DNA of 64,000 bases from Hymenopus coronatus (GCA_030762935.1 CM060888.1:120849468-120913467), one strand, 5' to 3'. Positions 1 to 12,700 are shown, counted from the first letter of the stretch. The notes: a model not told the origin generated them from the sequence alone. Made by a program: numbers and translations.

Positions 1-107
1 GTTTGAGAAGAGTTTAAGTATTTTAAAACTGAATCCAATAAAAATGCATATCTGGAAATGGCTAATTCTACAAAGTACGTATATGTCATACATTTTGCGT
101 TTTAACG

Positions 108-151
<44 letters not shown>

Positions 152-640
152 TGTGTAGTAAGCTGTTGTCTATCTTTTATGGTTTACCAGTTACACAAAA
201 GTAATTCAGATTGAGGAGGTCTTCAGAGGCTATTCCCAGAAAATTTAGATATACATTTCATTTTTCAAGAAAATATCTGAAGCATATGGTATTTTAATCA
301 AATTTGTCAGAGTCTATTTGAGAAAATCAAAATTTTCGAAACTTTTTTCCATCTAAAGCATAGTTTGTGTTGGAGATTTTTTTCAAAAGTCTTCGTTTCG
401 CATTCTTGGAAGATGACAAACTTAGTACCAATTTTGATATTTTACAGACTATTCGCTTTTGAGCTATGGTGCGTGTAGACACACAGATAAACAGAGTTTT
501 TTTTTCTAAAAATATTTTTTTGGATTTAGGGGTCCTCAAATCGTATATTTCCAATGAAATCTCGGTATCAAATTTTTGGTAAACTATACTGCTATCTCTA
601 CCTTCTATGTACATTATATATGCGCGATCGAGCAATTAAA
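1..640 (+). mobile_element. Family A copy, cut by window start
   Basis: The sequence matches the second half of the other family A copies: the block with TACGGTTTACCAGTTATAC-like sequence at about 180-200, the GAGGTCTTCAGAGGCTATTCC block at 215-240, TTTTAATCAAA at 293-303, and the CTCGGTATCAAATTTTTGG block near 562-580. An (AT)n tract (112-147) sits in the first part. The 5' end lies outside the window and the 3' hairpin is eroded. No coding capacity is seen. Confidence 0.8.
112..147. repeat. (AT)n microsatellite
   Basis: Uninterrupted alternating TA of about 36 bp inside the family A copy that opens the window. Other family A copies lack it here except the one at 42.4 kb, where a shorter (AT)n occupies the equivalent place. 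Confidence 0.95.
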
Positions 641-1106
641 AATTAAATTAGACAATAAGTTGTGTATCGTTTAAAATATAAAAATCCACGAAAGAGATTA
701 TTTGAACACTTACATACACACTTGCAGACTGTACGTTTCCAAAGACTGTTTTCGATTACCAACCCAGGTGGAAGCAATTTCAGTAAAGTTCTTCAGAGAT
801 TCTTCTATATTTGGACTGGCAGAAGAAGTGGTAGGGGAGATTTGTTCGCTTTTATATTATTTAACTTTATTTATATGTATTTCTCATTATTTCATGCTTG
901 TTATTTAGAATTTCTATTTAGAATGTTATTTAGGTTTAGTTAGCAATAGGAGCAAATAGAAGATATTAGTTCTCATTTATGTTATTCAATTTTATTTATT
1001 TATATTTTGTTTTAATTTAATTTATTTCATTCTTAGTACTGTATATAGAATTATCTAGATTTATTTATCTCTGCAGTTATAATAAATAAAAGTATGTAAT
1101 CAGAAG
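641..1106. other. AT-rich sequence without recognised features
   Basis: Short overlapping open frames exist, but they have no recognisable domains. The stretch 960-1085 is rich in TTTATTTATTT-like sequence. Nothing supports a gene. Its last 14 bases form the upstream target-site duplication of the adjoining SINE. Confidence 0.6.
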
Positions 1107-1385
1107 GGTCGTCTCCTTAGCGCAGCTGCCCGCCAAGCGGGAGACCTGGTTTTGAATCCCGGTACAACGTGGGGATTTTTCTCCCGCTGGGAGGCCTGGT
1201 CCGAAGTGCACTCAGTTACCTCCCTGGGGGGCCAATTAAGGAGCTCCAGGTCATGACGACCGCATTAACCGGCCGTGGGGGGTTCGAGGCGTTGACCACA
1301 TCTCACACTCCAATACTGCACGTCTGTCATGAACCAATATGGAGACGCAGCGGCCGGGCGGTAGGGCAAGGTTCCTTGTGTTTTT
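1107..1385 (+). mobile_element. SINE family S1 with target-site duplication
   Basis: tRNA-derived SINE. The head CCTTAGCGCAGCTGCC is an A-box-like start with a short internal deletion relative to other copies, followed by a B-box-like GGTTTTGAATCCC. The non-tRNA body holds the conserved blocks GGGGGGCCAATTAAGGAGCT, GACCGCATTAACCGGCCG and GCAGCGGCCGGGCGGTAGG. It is flanked by near-identical 14-mers, TATGTAATCAGAAG (1093-1106) and TATGTAATTAGAAG (1386-1399), as expected of LINE-mediated retroposition. It has no protein-coding role, and the 75-aa frame inside is incidental. Confidence 0.88.
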
Positions 1386-1399
1386 TATGTAATTAGAAG

Positions 1400-2006
1400 G
1401 TTACAATAAATACCGAATTTGGAATAAACGTGCTGCAGGTAATAAGATATAACTCTATAGATATTGTAGATTTGGGTTTATATTTTAATTAGAATAGTCC
1501 AATGGGGCCATAGCCTTAAACGTATGTTATCATGAGGATGGTTGGTACAACTATGACAATAATTTGCTAGATAGGTTATGGTTGTGTCTATATTAAGTTA
1601 TTGTGTGTGTTTGCGTGTGTGAATGTGTGCAATGCACTTTCTCGAGATGGGGACTTTGTCATGGCTTCTGCTTTGCATTATCAGGACCTGCTGTTTCAAG
1701 CTGTAATTCATGCCATACCTTTCCAACTTTGAAAGAGTTGGAATCAACATCAGTAGGTATCACTCTGTGGTGCAGTATAAGAACAAAACTTCAATTCATG
1801 ATGTGTGGCTCCGAAATGATTCACTATATTACAAATCATAAGTAGGAAGACTAAAAAATATATGCAACAAATTATAACAGTCCAGAAGACCACCTCGACT
1901 CCGGCAATACTTCTGAAACTTACATAATATGGCTTTTTCGATTTGCTTACTACGATAATTACTAAAATAGTAAGCTTCCATTTTTAATTCGTTTGTTATT
2001 TTAAAA
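1400..2006. other. Unassigned AT-rich DNA with short TG tract
   Basis: Contains a GTGTGTGTTTGCGTGTGTG tract at about 1601-1625 and an 80-codon open frame starting in it. That frame is not supported by any domain. No other features are recognised. Confidence 0.5.
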
Positions 2007-2873
2007 TCTGATTGTACCATTCACATGACTTTCTCTACATCCCTGCAACAAATTGTAGTTAAAAAGCTTATGCTTCTATTTACTTCATGCTAATTGAGAA
2101 ACATTAGCACAAATAGTCTTATTATTTGCTTCCTTGTAAGTAGAAGCGAAATGAGAGAGTACTATAGGTTAAAATGATAGCCAAAAGATGGTTGCTATGT
2201 AACTGAAGTTCCTTTGTTTGTATGGGCAGGAGTTAACAAAATTCCTGTATGAGAAAAGTATGTTTTTCAAAGCAGAAACGAAAAACTAAGATATCTTAAA
2301 AATGATCAACTCCACGAAAAAAAAATGTATATGACATAAATTGTGTGCTTTAACGTACTCTACATTTTAATGTAGTAAGTTTTTATCCATTTCTTACGGT
2401 TTAGCAGTTATGCACAATTTCGTAAAATTCATTCAGAATAAAGTGAGCTTCAGAGGCCATTCCCAGAAAAGTCAAGATATACATTTTATTTGTCAGGTAA
2501 AGATCTTTAATATACGATATTTTAATCAAAATGGTTAGAGCCATTTTTAAGAAAATCAAAATTTTCGAAATCTTTTCCATGTAAAGGGTAGATTGGGGTG
2601 GGGGGATTTTTCTGAAAATCTTTGTGACGCATCCCTGGAAGATACTAAACTTAAATACCAAGTTTGGTATTTTACAGACTTTTCGTTTTTGAGGTATCGT
2701 GTTCACGGACACACGGACACACACACACGGACTTTTTTCTGAAAATGCTTTTTTTGGATACAGGGGACCCTAAAACATGTATTTCCTTGAAATCTCGGTA
2801 TCGAATTTTTGGGTGGAGTGCAATACCTTCTCTATCCCTATGTATATTGTACATACGGGGCTAGAGAAAGTAA
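2007..2873 (+). mobile_element. Family A, near full length
   Basis: Begins at TCTGATTGTACCATTCACATG and ACTTTCTCTAC (2029-2039). It continues through all family blocks: TTCCTTGTAAGTAGAAGCG, the TCAACTCCACGAAAAAA block, TTTTAATCAAAATGGTTAGAG, and ACTTAAATACCAAGTTTGG. A (CA)n tract follows near 2709-2730. It closes with GGCTAGAGAAAGTA after the degenerate hairpin. Non-coding. Confidence 0.85.
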
Positions 2874-4123
2874 AAAGTTGAAGCACATTATGCGCTGTTG
2901 TACTTGATACGTGATTAAATCTTTTTATTTTTGTCCATTGTACTTATTTATATTATTTTGCAGGAAATTGAAGCTGGGTTTTATTTATAGACTATCTTTA
3001 ACTTCTATGGTTCTAAGCATCCTATTCTAAGTACATTGATGGCTTAATTTTCTTCAGAGACCTCTTTTCATGCCGATAAGGGACCAATGGCTTTACTTCC
3101 TCTCTAGGGATTTTTGCGCCCCATTGTAGGGAATACATGCAGCATATAACAGGTATCATAGCACGACTAACCTCTTCATTTATGCCCGAAAAGATTGTAC
3201 ATACATCTTTCAAAAATGCGGCTAATTGAACTGACAGCTATTCTTATGAAATATTTGTTGTGTTTTTACAGTAAACTACATGGTCTTTATGAATACCACA
3301 AAAATAGTACAAACTTCTGAACTGCTGTTTCATGATTGAGAAGGGAAGATTCATATTTGCTATGTGCAAAGTTATTAATATAGATATTATTAAGAAACAT
3401 TTCAAAAGCTTCCACACTCTTTACAACGTATTATTCAAAAGGCTTGGATATATCGCGGACTTTTACTGAAACCGTCATTTTACGAAGATCCTAGGCAGAC
3501 GTATCCTGGAAATACTTGATTTCGAAATTCTGTACATTTTGTAGCGGTTCTTCATGAAATCATGGGAGCTTGTTAAGCATATAGTATAGCTGTAATCTAG
3601 CTCTAATTAGCCTAAAACTAGCTTAAGCTATCCTAAGCAACCTTTAGCAATTAACATCTCTTCATTCTTCTTCTGCTCTTCCTTGAATAAAATCGTCTAT
3701 TCCAGCTTTAAAGGATATATCGTCCTTACCTTAAACATCCCAGACGACTTCTTCTAGATCTATAATTTGCTGCCTCTTGAGAATTTTACTCTATTCGATT
3801 ATTCCAATATATTCTTTAAATTTTAATTCAATTCCCTGTATTTAATTATTTAGTGTGTAGATTTTAATGTCTGGATTTCAAATTCTATTTATAGTAAAAC
3901 CTTTTTACCTTTCCTAAAAATCATAATTTCTGCTGTTTTTATTTATTTCAATATCGATCAGTTAGCATCTAATTGCCTATTCGTGTAAAACACTGATGTA
4001 ATAAATTTATTATTTCATCTTTGTGTTGCTCCCGTTTTCAATTATTTATTTCTTGCACTGTATATTGTTCGGAAAGCATGCCATTTATTCTAAATGTCGC
4101 ACCTGTGTGTGTGTGTGTGTGTT
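2874..4123. other. Unassigned AT-rich DNA
   Basis: No gene recognised. A possible degenerate fragment of SINE family S3 lies at about 3080-3135 (minus strand), where GGCTTTACTTCC and a following AGGGATTTTTGCGCC resemble the S3 core at 34.87 kb. A TAGCTTAAGCTA-type palindromic stretch occurs near 3590-3650. Confidence 0.5.
3075..3135 (-). mobile_element. Possible SINE S3 core fragment
   Basis: The order GGGACCAATGGCTTTACTTCC then AGGGATTTTTGCGCCCC parallels the S3 copy at 34741-35013 (GGGACGAACGGCTTTACTTCC then AAGGATTTTACGCCC). The match is short and there is no tRNA-like head, so this is tentative. Confidence 0.35.
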
Positions 4124-4342
4124 TAAATAGTATTTAACGCCCGCTTTTACTACATATGACGCCGCATTCGATAGCACTGCATGCATGGAATGAAGATGGA
4201 GGACCGGTGGAATGCAATGGCCGGAGAAACCAGAGAACCTGGAGAAAACCCACATGGGTGCCGCTTTGTCCACCACAAATCCCACATGCGGCTCGCCTTG
4301 GTGAAAGGCGAGTGATCTAACCACTCGTCTACGGTGCGGCCG
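4124..4342 (-). mobile_element. SINE family S2
   Basis: Read on the minus strand it starts with a tRNA-like head containing TAGACGAGTGGTTAGATCAC. The body has GGTTTTCTCCAGGTTCTC and CCATTGCATTCCACCGGTCC, and it ends AGTAAAAGCGGGCGTTAAA, followed by a (CA)n-like tail. The same body and tail recur at 33.2 kb and 55.0 kb, with a tail fragment at 24.3 kb. The head lacks a clear B box in this copy. Confidence 0.75.
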
Positions 4343-5645
4343 TGTATGTTTGTATGTATGTGTGTGTGCGCTCGCGCGAGTATATGTACATATATAATTA
4401 TTTATTTATGTAACTTCCGTTGTATTCTAAGTGCATAAAGGGAGATACTTGTTCTTTAATTGCATTTTCTGTTGCCATTTTGGTTCTCAACGAAGATTCC
4501 CCAAAAACCATTATTGGTTTTCGGAATTGATATTTTAAAGTTATACTCTTTATAAATCTGGTTAATCTATGTGCATGCATATCACCACTGTTTTAGGAAA
4601 TTATTAGACTATTAGAAAATAATATAGCGTTTGCAATATTTCCAATATAACTTTTACATCTCATTATAGTAGTTTTAAAAATGGGTGACAGGTGTACCTA
4701 TCTTAATCTTAAATTGATTTTATCACTCTAGTAGGATTTATTAATGTGTTTATTGCAATGAATGTATTTGTGTATAAACCATGTTTTTAATAAAAAAATG
4801 CAGTTCCTGGCTATAGTGTATTATTACAAAACCCATGTATATTTGTGGCTAGTAGGCCTCAAAGGATTGGATTACTGTTGCCAACCCGAACGTAATTTAT
4901 ATTCTCTGTGGCTTTAAGCCTGAAAACAATTAGGCATCTTTTATTTCCTGTGAGATTAAACAGATTTTAAATACTTATACAAATCATTATTTCATCTTCT
5001 TACATAGAAAGAAGCTATAATTACCCATATAACAATTTTCCAAAAATAGCTCTAAAGATATTTATATGCAAAATTAAATATATATGTTGAATTTTGAGGG
5101 AATTTTGTGAAGTCCACTATCTACACACAACTTTTGAAAGCGAACTCTTTATAAACTATATTCTCTCCCTTTCTTTATAAACTGTTTAACTGTTTATATA
5201 CTTTCAGTACATGTTCATCCTTTTCTAAATCCGTTTTATCTTCAATTATGAAAATAAATGTTCATTTATGGTTTCGTCTTTAAGTATTTTCGTATATTCC
5301 TCATATATAGAATTTTATAATTCACATTCATAAAGTAATTCCTCTACAACTCAGATTTTACTATTGCTATTCATAACATTTTGGAAATTACGAAATACAT
5401 ACTATATTTTTAGGAATCCTCGACCTAGATAGTTTATATAATTCTACAGCTAATGCTTCTGATCCATAGTTTTTACTTTTTATTACTTAATTTCATTCTT
5501 TTCTTCATTTTAGTACGTTTTTATTGCTACATTGAATTCTTAATAATTCCATTATCCAGTAACTAAGCGTATATATTTATTGTTTTAATAAATCTTAGAT
5601 GGAGAAGGGAAGATATGGCAGGGTACATAAGAGAGAGGAAGCTAT
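4343..5645. other. Unassigned AT-rich DNA
   Basis: Opens with a short (TGTA/TG)n tract next to the SINE head. The rest is AT-rich unique-looking sequence with stops in all frames. No gene, RNA or repeat recognised. Confidence 0.55.
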
Positions 5646-6530
5646 TATTACTTTCTCTACACGTACTATGTACATAGTGTACCCAAAAATTCGATACCGA
5701 CATTTCACCGGAAAATACATGTTTTGATACTCCCTAATTCAATAAAACGTATTTTTAGAAACATGTCCGTATGGTGTGTATGTGTGTGTGTGTGACTAGA
5801 GGCAGCATAGCTCAAAAACGAAAAGACCGTTAAATACTAAACTTGATATTTAAGTTTGGTATATTCCAAGGATGTGGCACGAATATTTTCGAGAAAATCC
5901 CCCCACTCCAAACTACCGTTTACATGGAGCATTTTTCGAAACTTTTGATTTTCTCAATAATGGCTCTAACGATTTTGATTAAAATATCCGATGTTTGAGA
6001 TATTTTTATGACAAACGAAATGTATATTTTGAATTTTCTGGGAATAGCCTCTGAAGGCCTCTTCATTCTGGATGACTTTTGTATAACCGGTAAACCATAA
6101 GAGATATACAAAAACTTAACACACAAAAAATGTAGATCTCTTTAAAACCACAATTTATGTTGTATACATCTTTTTGTGAGTTAACCGTTTTCGAGATATT
6201 CCGGAATATTAGTTTAAATTTAAACCGCTTATACTTTTCTCAAACGGGAAGATATCTTTCTTCTCGATTCTCGTCTGTCTACTCCTGGCAATCAAAGATA
6301 TTGCAATCTCAATTATTGCACATCGCGACCGGTTTTTAAAGGACGAGATATCGCTTTAGCCTGCATTTTCTTATTTTCCTTCTGCTTACAAGGAAGCTAG
6401 TAATAAGACTAATTCTGCTAATGTTTATCTTGATTAGCATGATGTAGATAACAGATTAATACTATGAATAAAAAGTTTGTTTACCGAACAGCTAGAGGAC
6501 ATCATGTGAATGAAACACATTAGATTTTAC
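5646..6530 (-). mobile_element. Family A, full length
   Basis: In plus-strand order it opens with ACTTTCTCTACACGTACTATG, whose hairpin partner is partly lost. A (GT)n tract at 5774-5792 follows, then the palindromic block TTGATATTTAAGTTTGG, and later CTTACAAGGAAGC. It closes with CATCATGTGAATG, the complement of the family start. One of the better preserved minus-strand copies. Confidence 0.85.
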
Positions 6531-6535
6531 CCCCT

Positions 6536-6690
6536 CTACTTACAAGGAACCAAGTAAAAAGGGCGATTTCTGCTAATGTTTATCTCAATTATCATGAAAC
6601 AGAGAGAAGAATAAGCTTTTTAACAATAATTTGTTACAGCGATGTAGAGAAAGTCATGTGAATGGAACAAATCAGATTCTTTAAGTATCA
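6536..6690 (-). mobile_element. Family A start-end fragment
   Basis: A second, separate copy of only the family A start region (minus strand): CTTACAAGGAACCAAGTAA, GTTTATCTCAATTATCATG, then GATGTAGAGAAAGTCATGTG at the edge. It directly follows the full-length copy. Either the terminal segment was duplicated or an earlier insertion was truncated. Confidence 0.75.
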
Positions 6691-8310
6691 CATCACTGAG
6701 TATACTATATGTAATGCTAAGTTTGTAGTTGAACTTAATTTTAATTATTTCTCATTCTTCTGCTTTTTCTATTCCCTGTTGTTATTTTGTAGTGACTAAA
6801 TGCAAATATTTACTATTTTACAAAATTCTATACCAGAGGAAAAGCATGTAGCTTCGGCCATAAGACCTATGCAACTATTGTATATTTCCAAGTTTATACT
6901 GAAAATCTATGGCAGCAAAAGTCCTTCTACTACTACCCTACTAACACCAATAACTTCCACTACTACTATTACTACTGCTACTATTACTACTACTGCTGCT
7001 GCTACTATTGCTGTTAATTAAAGGGATGTTTCATTAGCATTTTATAATTTTGTATTGAATTTGGCATTTTTATTGGGCTCAAACAATAGCTTCCTATAAC
7101 AATGTAAACACTTGTTTTCAGTAGTGAAAATTAGCCCAACGGTCACATGTTCAAATGTGTTAATAAGTTTCATTATGTTTCATTATTTTGTATAAAATTC
7201 TTGTCTCTCATGAATGTCGTTTGCAATACTAGATATTATTTTTCTAAAGAATCCTTATGTACTCGTACTAAGATGTTTTACTCCTATTCTATCTGTCATA
7301 TTTCATTAATTCCTCATTATTCAGTAACTTTCTGATTTCTCTAACGAAACATCTACTAACAACGTGAGCGTTTTAAATAAATACGATGTTGGATTATTTA
7401 ATTCTAGAATTTTAAAGACAATTCCATAAACTTGTCTGCACTGAATGAATCATTCAATTTAGTTGCTTGTTGAATTTCACAAATAAACGAAGCATATTTT
7501 TTGAGATTGTAAAGAAAAGTATCTATCAATTGGAAATAGTATTTATACCTTACAGAATCTCAGAATATGTAAATGCACTAAAAATGCACAAAAAGTATTT
7601 AACACATTAATTTCAATATGAACTAGATTGCCACATTGGACCTAAGTATGCAATAAATAAAAGTAAGAATTATTATGAATATTTTATCATATTTTTAAAT
7701 CGTATTTAGAAAACTCATTATATTGCATAGAGTCAGTAAAGCTTCTTTTACAATGTAAATATACTAAAGTTTTAAAGCAATTGTTACTGCAGTAAATATT
7801 TTAATAGAATATGTCGTAAGTATAGCACTTATGCTGATATTTATACAGATAATGCTTTCTGTTTGTACTTCTTTTAAGTTTTCTAGTACACCAACTTTTC
7901 AATAAATCTTTCTATAGGAATTACTATAGCAGGAACGTAATAATAGAGAAAAGTCATTTAGGAGTTAGTTAATTATCTTATCTCGGTAAGACTTAATGGA
8001 AATTAACAGGAAATAGGAATTTGAACGTTGAAATGTTTCTAAATTTGAATTGACCATTAAAATTTTACGGGATTAAGAGGTATGCACAATGAAAATTAGG
8101 TATAAACACAAGTAAGCCTAGAAAATTGTTTCATGTCATCTTACAATATGCATTCACATGCCTGACGTTTTTGCAGAAGTTTGCAAGCTTGTATCTAAGA
8201 AACCAGCCAGTCAGAAAACCGAGGTTCCCTTCTTATTCTCCATGCACCTTGACATACGATCATTCTCCATTTCACAGCTCTCGTCATGTGTCTTGACACA
8301 TGTGTGTTTA
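6691..8310. other. Unassigned AT-rich DNA with small (ACT)n tract
   Basis: The only clear feature is an impure ACT/ACC trinucleotide tract at 6925-7014. The rest is AT-rich with short frames only. No gene is recognised. Confidence 0.5.
6925..7014. repeat. Impure (CTA)n microsatellite
   Basis: Runs of CTACTACTATTACTACTG-type trinucleotides, the same motif class as the much larger array at 43.2 kb. The predicted Thr-rich reading frame across it is an artefact of the repeat. Confidence 0.85.
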
Positions 8311-8580
8311 GCTCACAAGGAACCTTGGCCTACAGCCCGGCCGCTGGAGTATTGGAGGTTGAGACGTGGTCAGCGCCTCGATCTCCCCCGCCGGTTAATA
8401 CGGTCCTCATGACCTGGAACAGCTATTTCTCCATCAAGTAGCTTCTCTATTGGCCCCCCGGGGACTTCATGAGGCTGAGTGCACCCCGCGGACCAGGTCT
8501 CCCCACGCCGGTACCGGGAATCGAGCCCAGGTCTCCCGCTTGGTAAGCAAGCGCGCTACCACTGCGCTAAGAAGACGACC
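8311..8580 (-). mobile_element. SINE family S1
   Basis: On the minus strand the head begins GGTCGTCTTCTTAGCGCAGT with A box, then B box GGCTCGATTCCCGG. The shared body blocks are CCCGGGGGGCCAATAGAGAAG and ACCGTATTAACCGGCGGG, and the end is CTTGTGAGC. A 31-base run inside the body, between TCCAATACTCC and AGCGGCCGG, is shortened relative to the 29.4-kb copy. No clear target duplication is seen. Confidence 0.85.
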
Positions 8581-9857
8581 TGAGCGAGTCACTAGGATAT
8601 ATAAATCGATTATGGACTTGCAGAAAAGCAATTTTATAAGAAAGACAAAATATTGAAACTTAGAAGATACTTGAACAAACATATAGGCCCCTCTTGCGAT
8701 GCTTCAGAAGCCAGTAGTCATGTTGGGAGGCAAGTATAAGGGAGGGGACAGAGGCAGACTGGCTATAATAATTATAAATTCCAACACGCATGAACTAACA
8801 CACCCATCTAGTAGAAAACTCAGCAGCAGCACCAGAGCAGCCAGACAACCTACCCCCACCACTCCCTACCCCTTAACCCATCTCTTTCTCTCCCTTCACT
8901 ATATAACACTAAATTCTCATTTTTAACCCTTTCTCTCTGCTCTTTCCCTTCCCCCACCCCTCCTCATCAACCTCAACAACCACATTACTGTACTTTCATT
9001 TACGTTTATACATATGGCAGGCTCTGGACGCATAAGTGGCGTTAATGCAAGTTTTTTTCAAGTTGCGAGAGCATGTTACAAGAATTCAAAACAAGCACTT
9101 CCACACGCCGCTGTTTTGGCTTACTCTATGGCCATAATTTTCTGTTGCGGTAATTTAAAGTAATTTATGGTTCTATTACAATACGATTATAGTGCTCTTT
9201 CTGTTTTAATACACTTTTTAAAGTTTGTTCTTCTGCTTTAGGTTTTTATGCTTTGAATAACATAACAAACGGGTGAAATGTTATAATAAAACCTCGCCTT
9301 GTTGAAGGCTATACAAGTGTTTTCTTTACACTTAGAAAGAGTTTATATTGTTTCTGGATTTAATCCGTTTTTCTTCTATTCAGAAATATGCATTTTTTAA
9401 TTTTCGATAATAACTTATTTTGCCAGAGAATACCAAATTATGAACTCTTTTCCACTAGAAATGCTACTATGGTTATTCATGTTTATCTAGACCTACTAAT
9501 GTTTCATAATATGAAGCAACAATTTCAGCTTGTACAAAATTAAAACATATCATTATGATTTGCTTTAATTTTTGAAATTTAATTAAATCATTAGCCATTA
9601 ATATAAAATATGACATTTGAGACATGTTTTTCGTCTCAAAGTCTGCCTATTTATAATTCGAATGCGCTGTTTGTCCCAACAGAAACAGTGCAATAAGAGA
9701 TGAGGGGGTTAAAAGGAATATATTTTTCTCATTGTATCCAGAAGTGATTTTAGAACAAATGTTTTAACAAATCAAAATATGTATGCCTTTATTTTAAAGA
9801 GATCTTAGTAGCCATTTATCATGGGTTAGTAACTGTTCTCGGAAGTAATTCTGGGCT
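8581..9857. other. Unassigned sequence, part CT-rich
   Basis: 8810-8990 is C-rich (ACCTACCCCCACCACTCCC and following), unlike the AT-rich surroundings. No frame or RNA is recognised. 9000-9850 is AT-rich without features. Confidence 0.5.
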
Positions 9858-10090
9858 TAGATAGATAGATAAATAGATAGATAGATAAATAGATAGATAT
9901 ATAGATAAATAAATAAATAGATAGGTAGATAAATAGATAGACAGATATACAGGCTGGCAGGTAGGCAGACAGACAGATAGAAAGTAGATGGATAGACAGA
10001 TAGACAAACAGACAGGGAGATAGATATAGAGATATATGGATGGATAGATAGATAAATATATAGATAGACAAATAAAAGATAGATAGATGG
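9858..10090. repeat. (GATA)n-type tetranucleotide array
   Basis: About 230 bp of ATAGATAGATAA and related GATA/GACA/GGTA units with many substitutions. A long minus-strand open frame rich in Ile-Tyr-Leu-Ser results only from the period-4 repeat and is not a gene. Confidence 0.93.
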
Positions 10091-10495
10091 TAATTACTAA
10101 AACATTGTACATATATAGTAATTTAAAATTTAGAAAAAATTGAATGTTATAAATTTCATGGACATTATAAAAAGAGTTTTTCTTCAATAAAATTGGAATC
10201 TTGCTCTTAAATATTTTAAATGCAAGTTTCTTAACTTTACCACGTAAGATTATTACATACGTTAATGGACACTATTTCTAAGCTGATTTTGAAATCTATT
10301 TACATGCCCTAAAATAAATATTATTGCTGCTTCTTGTCGGGTACTTTTGAACACTTTCGGATATATAAGGGCAAATAAATAATATGGAAATTTGTAAAGG
10401 ATAATAGTCAATAACTGCTGCCTTTAACACTTATCCATGATATTGAGTTTTAAATTAACTGAAGATTTACTTTTCGCTGCCTCAAAAAATATTAA

Positions 10496-10544
<49 letters not shown>

Positions 10545-11486
10545 ATAATATAAAACTTTTCTATTCCGCTCCTTTATTTTTAAATAATGGAGGCCAGAGA
10601 AAATTTCTAGACTTCATGTAGGCCAAGGCATAAATAGTGTAAAATATTTATTGTTTTGATATGTACAACGTTAGCTGAACGATCCGCGATGGAAAAATAT
10701 ATTTTATAACAAAGCTGAGTTAAAGTATATCCGTTTTATTTGCTATAACTCTGTTTTTATAGAAAATATATCTTATTTTCCTGAGGCATAAGTGAGTTTA
10801 TTTTTAAAAAAATTGCATATAAGAATTCAAGAAATAATTACCAAGTAGTTTTCATTTTTAACCAAAGTGAAAATTGTGTATATGAGTGGATATTTTTGAA
10901 TCACTGTATTTGCCTTTTTAGATTTAAATTGTATAAAATATAATATAATCTTTCTTATCGCCCAACAAGGTAGCTAAAATAAATTAAATAAACTTTATAA
11001 TAGTTGAAGCAAAATGAAGATCAATAGTAGATTTTAGTAAAGACTAATATAAAAAGAAACAATATCAATAACACTTAAAGCCATAGAGCTTGTTTTGGAA
11101 TTAAGTTAAACTGCTTATTTAAAGCCGTGAGCTCAAGTCTCGATTGCTTGGTACTGCGCACTTTTCCATATATTGTAGTTTTTATTCTTACATGTATAAC
11201 ATTTTCTTCGTGTCCATCCTCACTCATCGACTTTATCATACATATTATTGGCTTTCATGTCCAAAGAAATTGATTAAGTTAAAGAAATGAATCTTTTAAT
11301 TTATTCTCATATTTCCTATGTTAATGTACGTATACTGGGACCTCAAGAGCTATTATGTGATCCTTCCTGAATTTGACATAATTTGTCCAATGGATCCCTT
11401 TTTCCCCTAAAACGACCTATTGCTCTTTTTCTGAAATTTTCTGATTTTAAATCATTGGGGATATGTAAAACCTATCTGCTTAACCA
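10091..11486. other. Unassigned AT-rich DNA
   Basis: Contains an (AT)n tract at 10500-10540. No gene is recognised. The remainder is unique-looking and AT-rich. Confidence 0.5.
10500..10540. repeat. (AT)n microsatellite
   Basis: About 40 bp of uninterrupted TA repeats followed by AATAATAATA. No associated element is recognised. Confidence 0.95.
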
Positions 11487-11645
11487 TAGCCACTTTTTTT
11501 TCTTTTTTTTTCGTAGCTAAGCGTTGGTAATATCGGACGATGAATGAAATTGGTTAAATGATACTCAAATGATCTGGGGTACATAGAGCTTAAAGAAGCT
11601 CAACATTTGTCCTCTCAGGATAAAAACATCCTTCTATCCTTAATT
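11487..11645 (-). mobile_element. SINE family S4, headless fragment
   Basis: A T-rich start (11487-11512) precedes CGTAGCTAAGCGTTGG, ATATCGGACGATGAATGAAA and TGATCTGGGGTACATAGAGC. The same series, also after a T run, is found at 61.1 kb, where it continues into a tRNA-like head. Here the head is missing. The T run is read as the A tail of a minus-strand retroposon. Confidence 0.7.
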
Positions 11646-12700
11646 TATAATTGGTGTACCAAATAAATCTTTAGGACTTAACTGATAGCTCTGTGTGTGT
11701 ATGTGGACACCATAACGAAAAATCCGGTCAAGTGCCAAACTGTTCAATGATGTGCTCTAAACTTTACTTGGAAGAGATTTCTTTATTTTTTTATTTTCTC
11801 AAAGATGGAACCAACGATCTTGATTGATATACCATTTGTTTAAGTTACTTTCATGGTAAGTGAACCCCTTCCCTTGCTGTTTACATAACAAAAACCATCT
11901 TCAAATTGATAGTGGTGCAACATGAGAGGTTTTCATAACAATTCGTCGCATATTTATTAAAAAATGAGGTACAAATATACATAAATTTAGTATAGATGAT
12001 TATAAACACATCCTCATAATCTCCCCCCACCCACCAACGCACAATTTATTACCAAATTCAGCTTCTTGCAATTTAAAACTATCGTAAACAACCATACTAT
12101 GCAAAAGGGATATAAACTCACAATTGAAATTGTAAACAATAGCTTTTAACAAAGTTGCAACTTTATAAAACACAACCTTATCCAAAGCAAACCATTTTGA
12201 ATATAAGAATTAATTAGTTTAGTAATATAAAATGATCTTTCTATAAAATCAATATCTATTTAATACACATATATCAATGAGGGCACATCAGACAGATATG
12301 TGAGCTTCCAAATCATGTATTGCATATAGGGAAGCAATGGAAAACTAATTAATATAGAAACATTAAATAAGCAGTCGGGAAGAAAAATGATTATGAAGAG
12401 TTATACTCCTAGTAGATATATCATTATGTACTCATATGTTGATGTTGAAGTACCGGAAATGTTCAATTTGATGCAGTTTTTGGCAGGAAGAACATGATAT
12501 TCCGGATATTGAAATAAAATATATTTCTTGCTCACTTCAAACAGCAGTTGCATATCGGGCAACAGCCAATGACATTTTATTTGCTTTCAGTAGTCCTATG
12601 TACGGATTAAGAAATATTTATTTAATTTTGAAGCTTATTGTTTTATTATTAACATTTATGAGTATTTTTTGCCATTTATTCCTCCCCTATTACATGCTCT
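11646..12700. other. Unassigned AT-rich DNA
   Basis: No gene or repeat clearly recognised. 11690-11860 has weak resemblance to eroded family A blocks (AAACGATCTTGATTGATATACC-like region near 11810), too degraded to annotate as a copy. Confidence 0.4.

Noticed and set aside
327..635. 102-codon minus-strand frame and similar frames at 2401-2724 and 20593-20907
   Set aside because: These fall in homologous parts of family A copies but start, end and frame differ among copies. They are chance openings in a non-coding element.
9819..10187. 122-codon Ile/Tyr/Ser-rich minus-strand frame
   Set aside because: It spans the GATA-type array, and the composition follows directly from the tetranucleotide.
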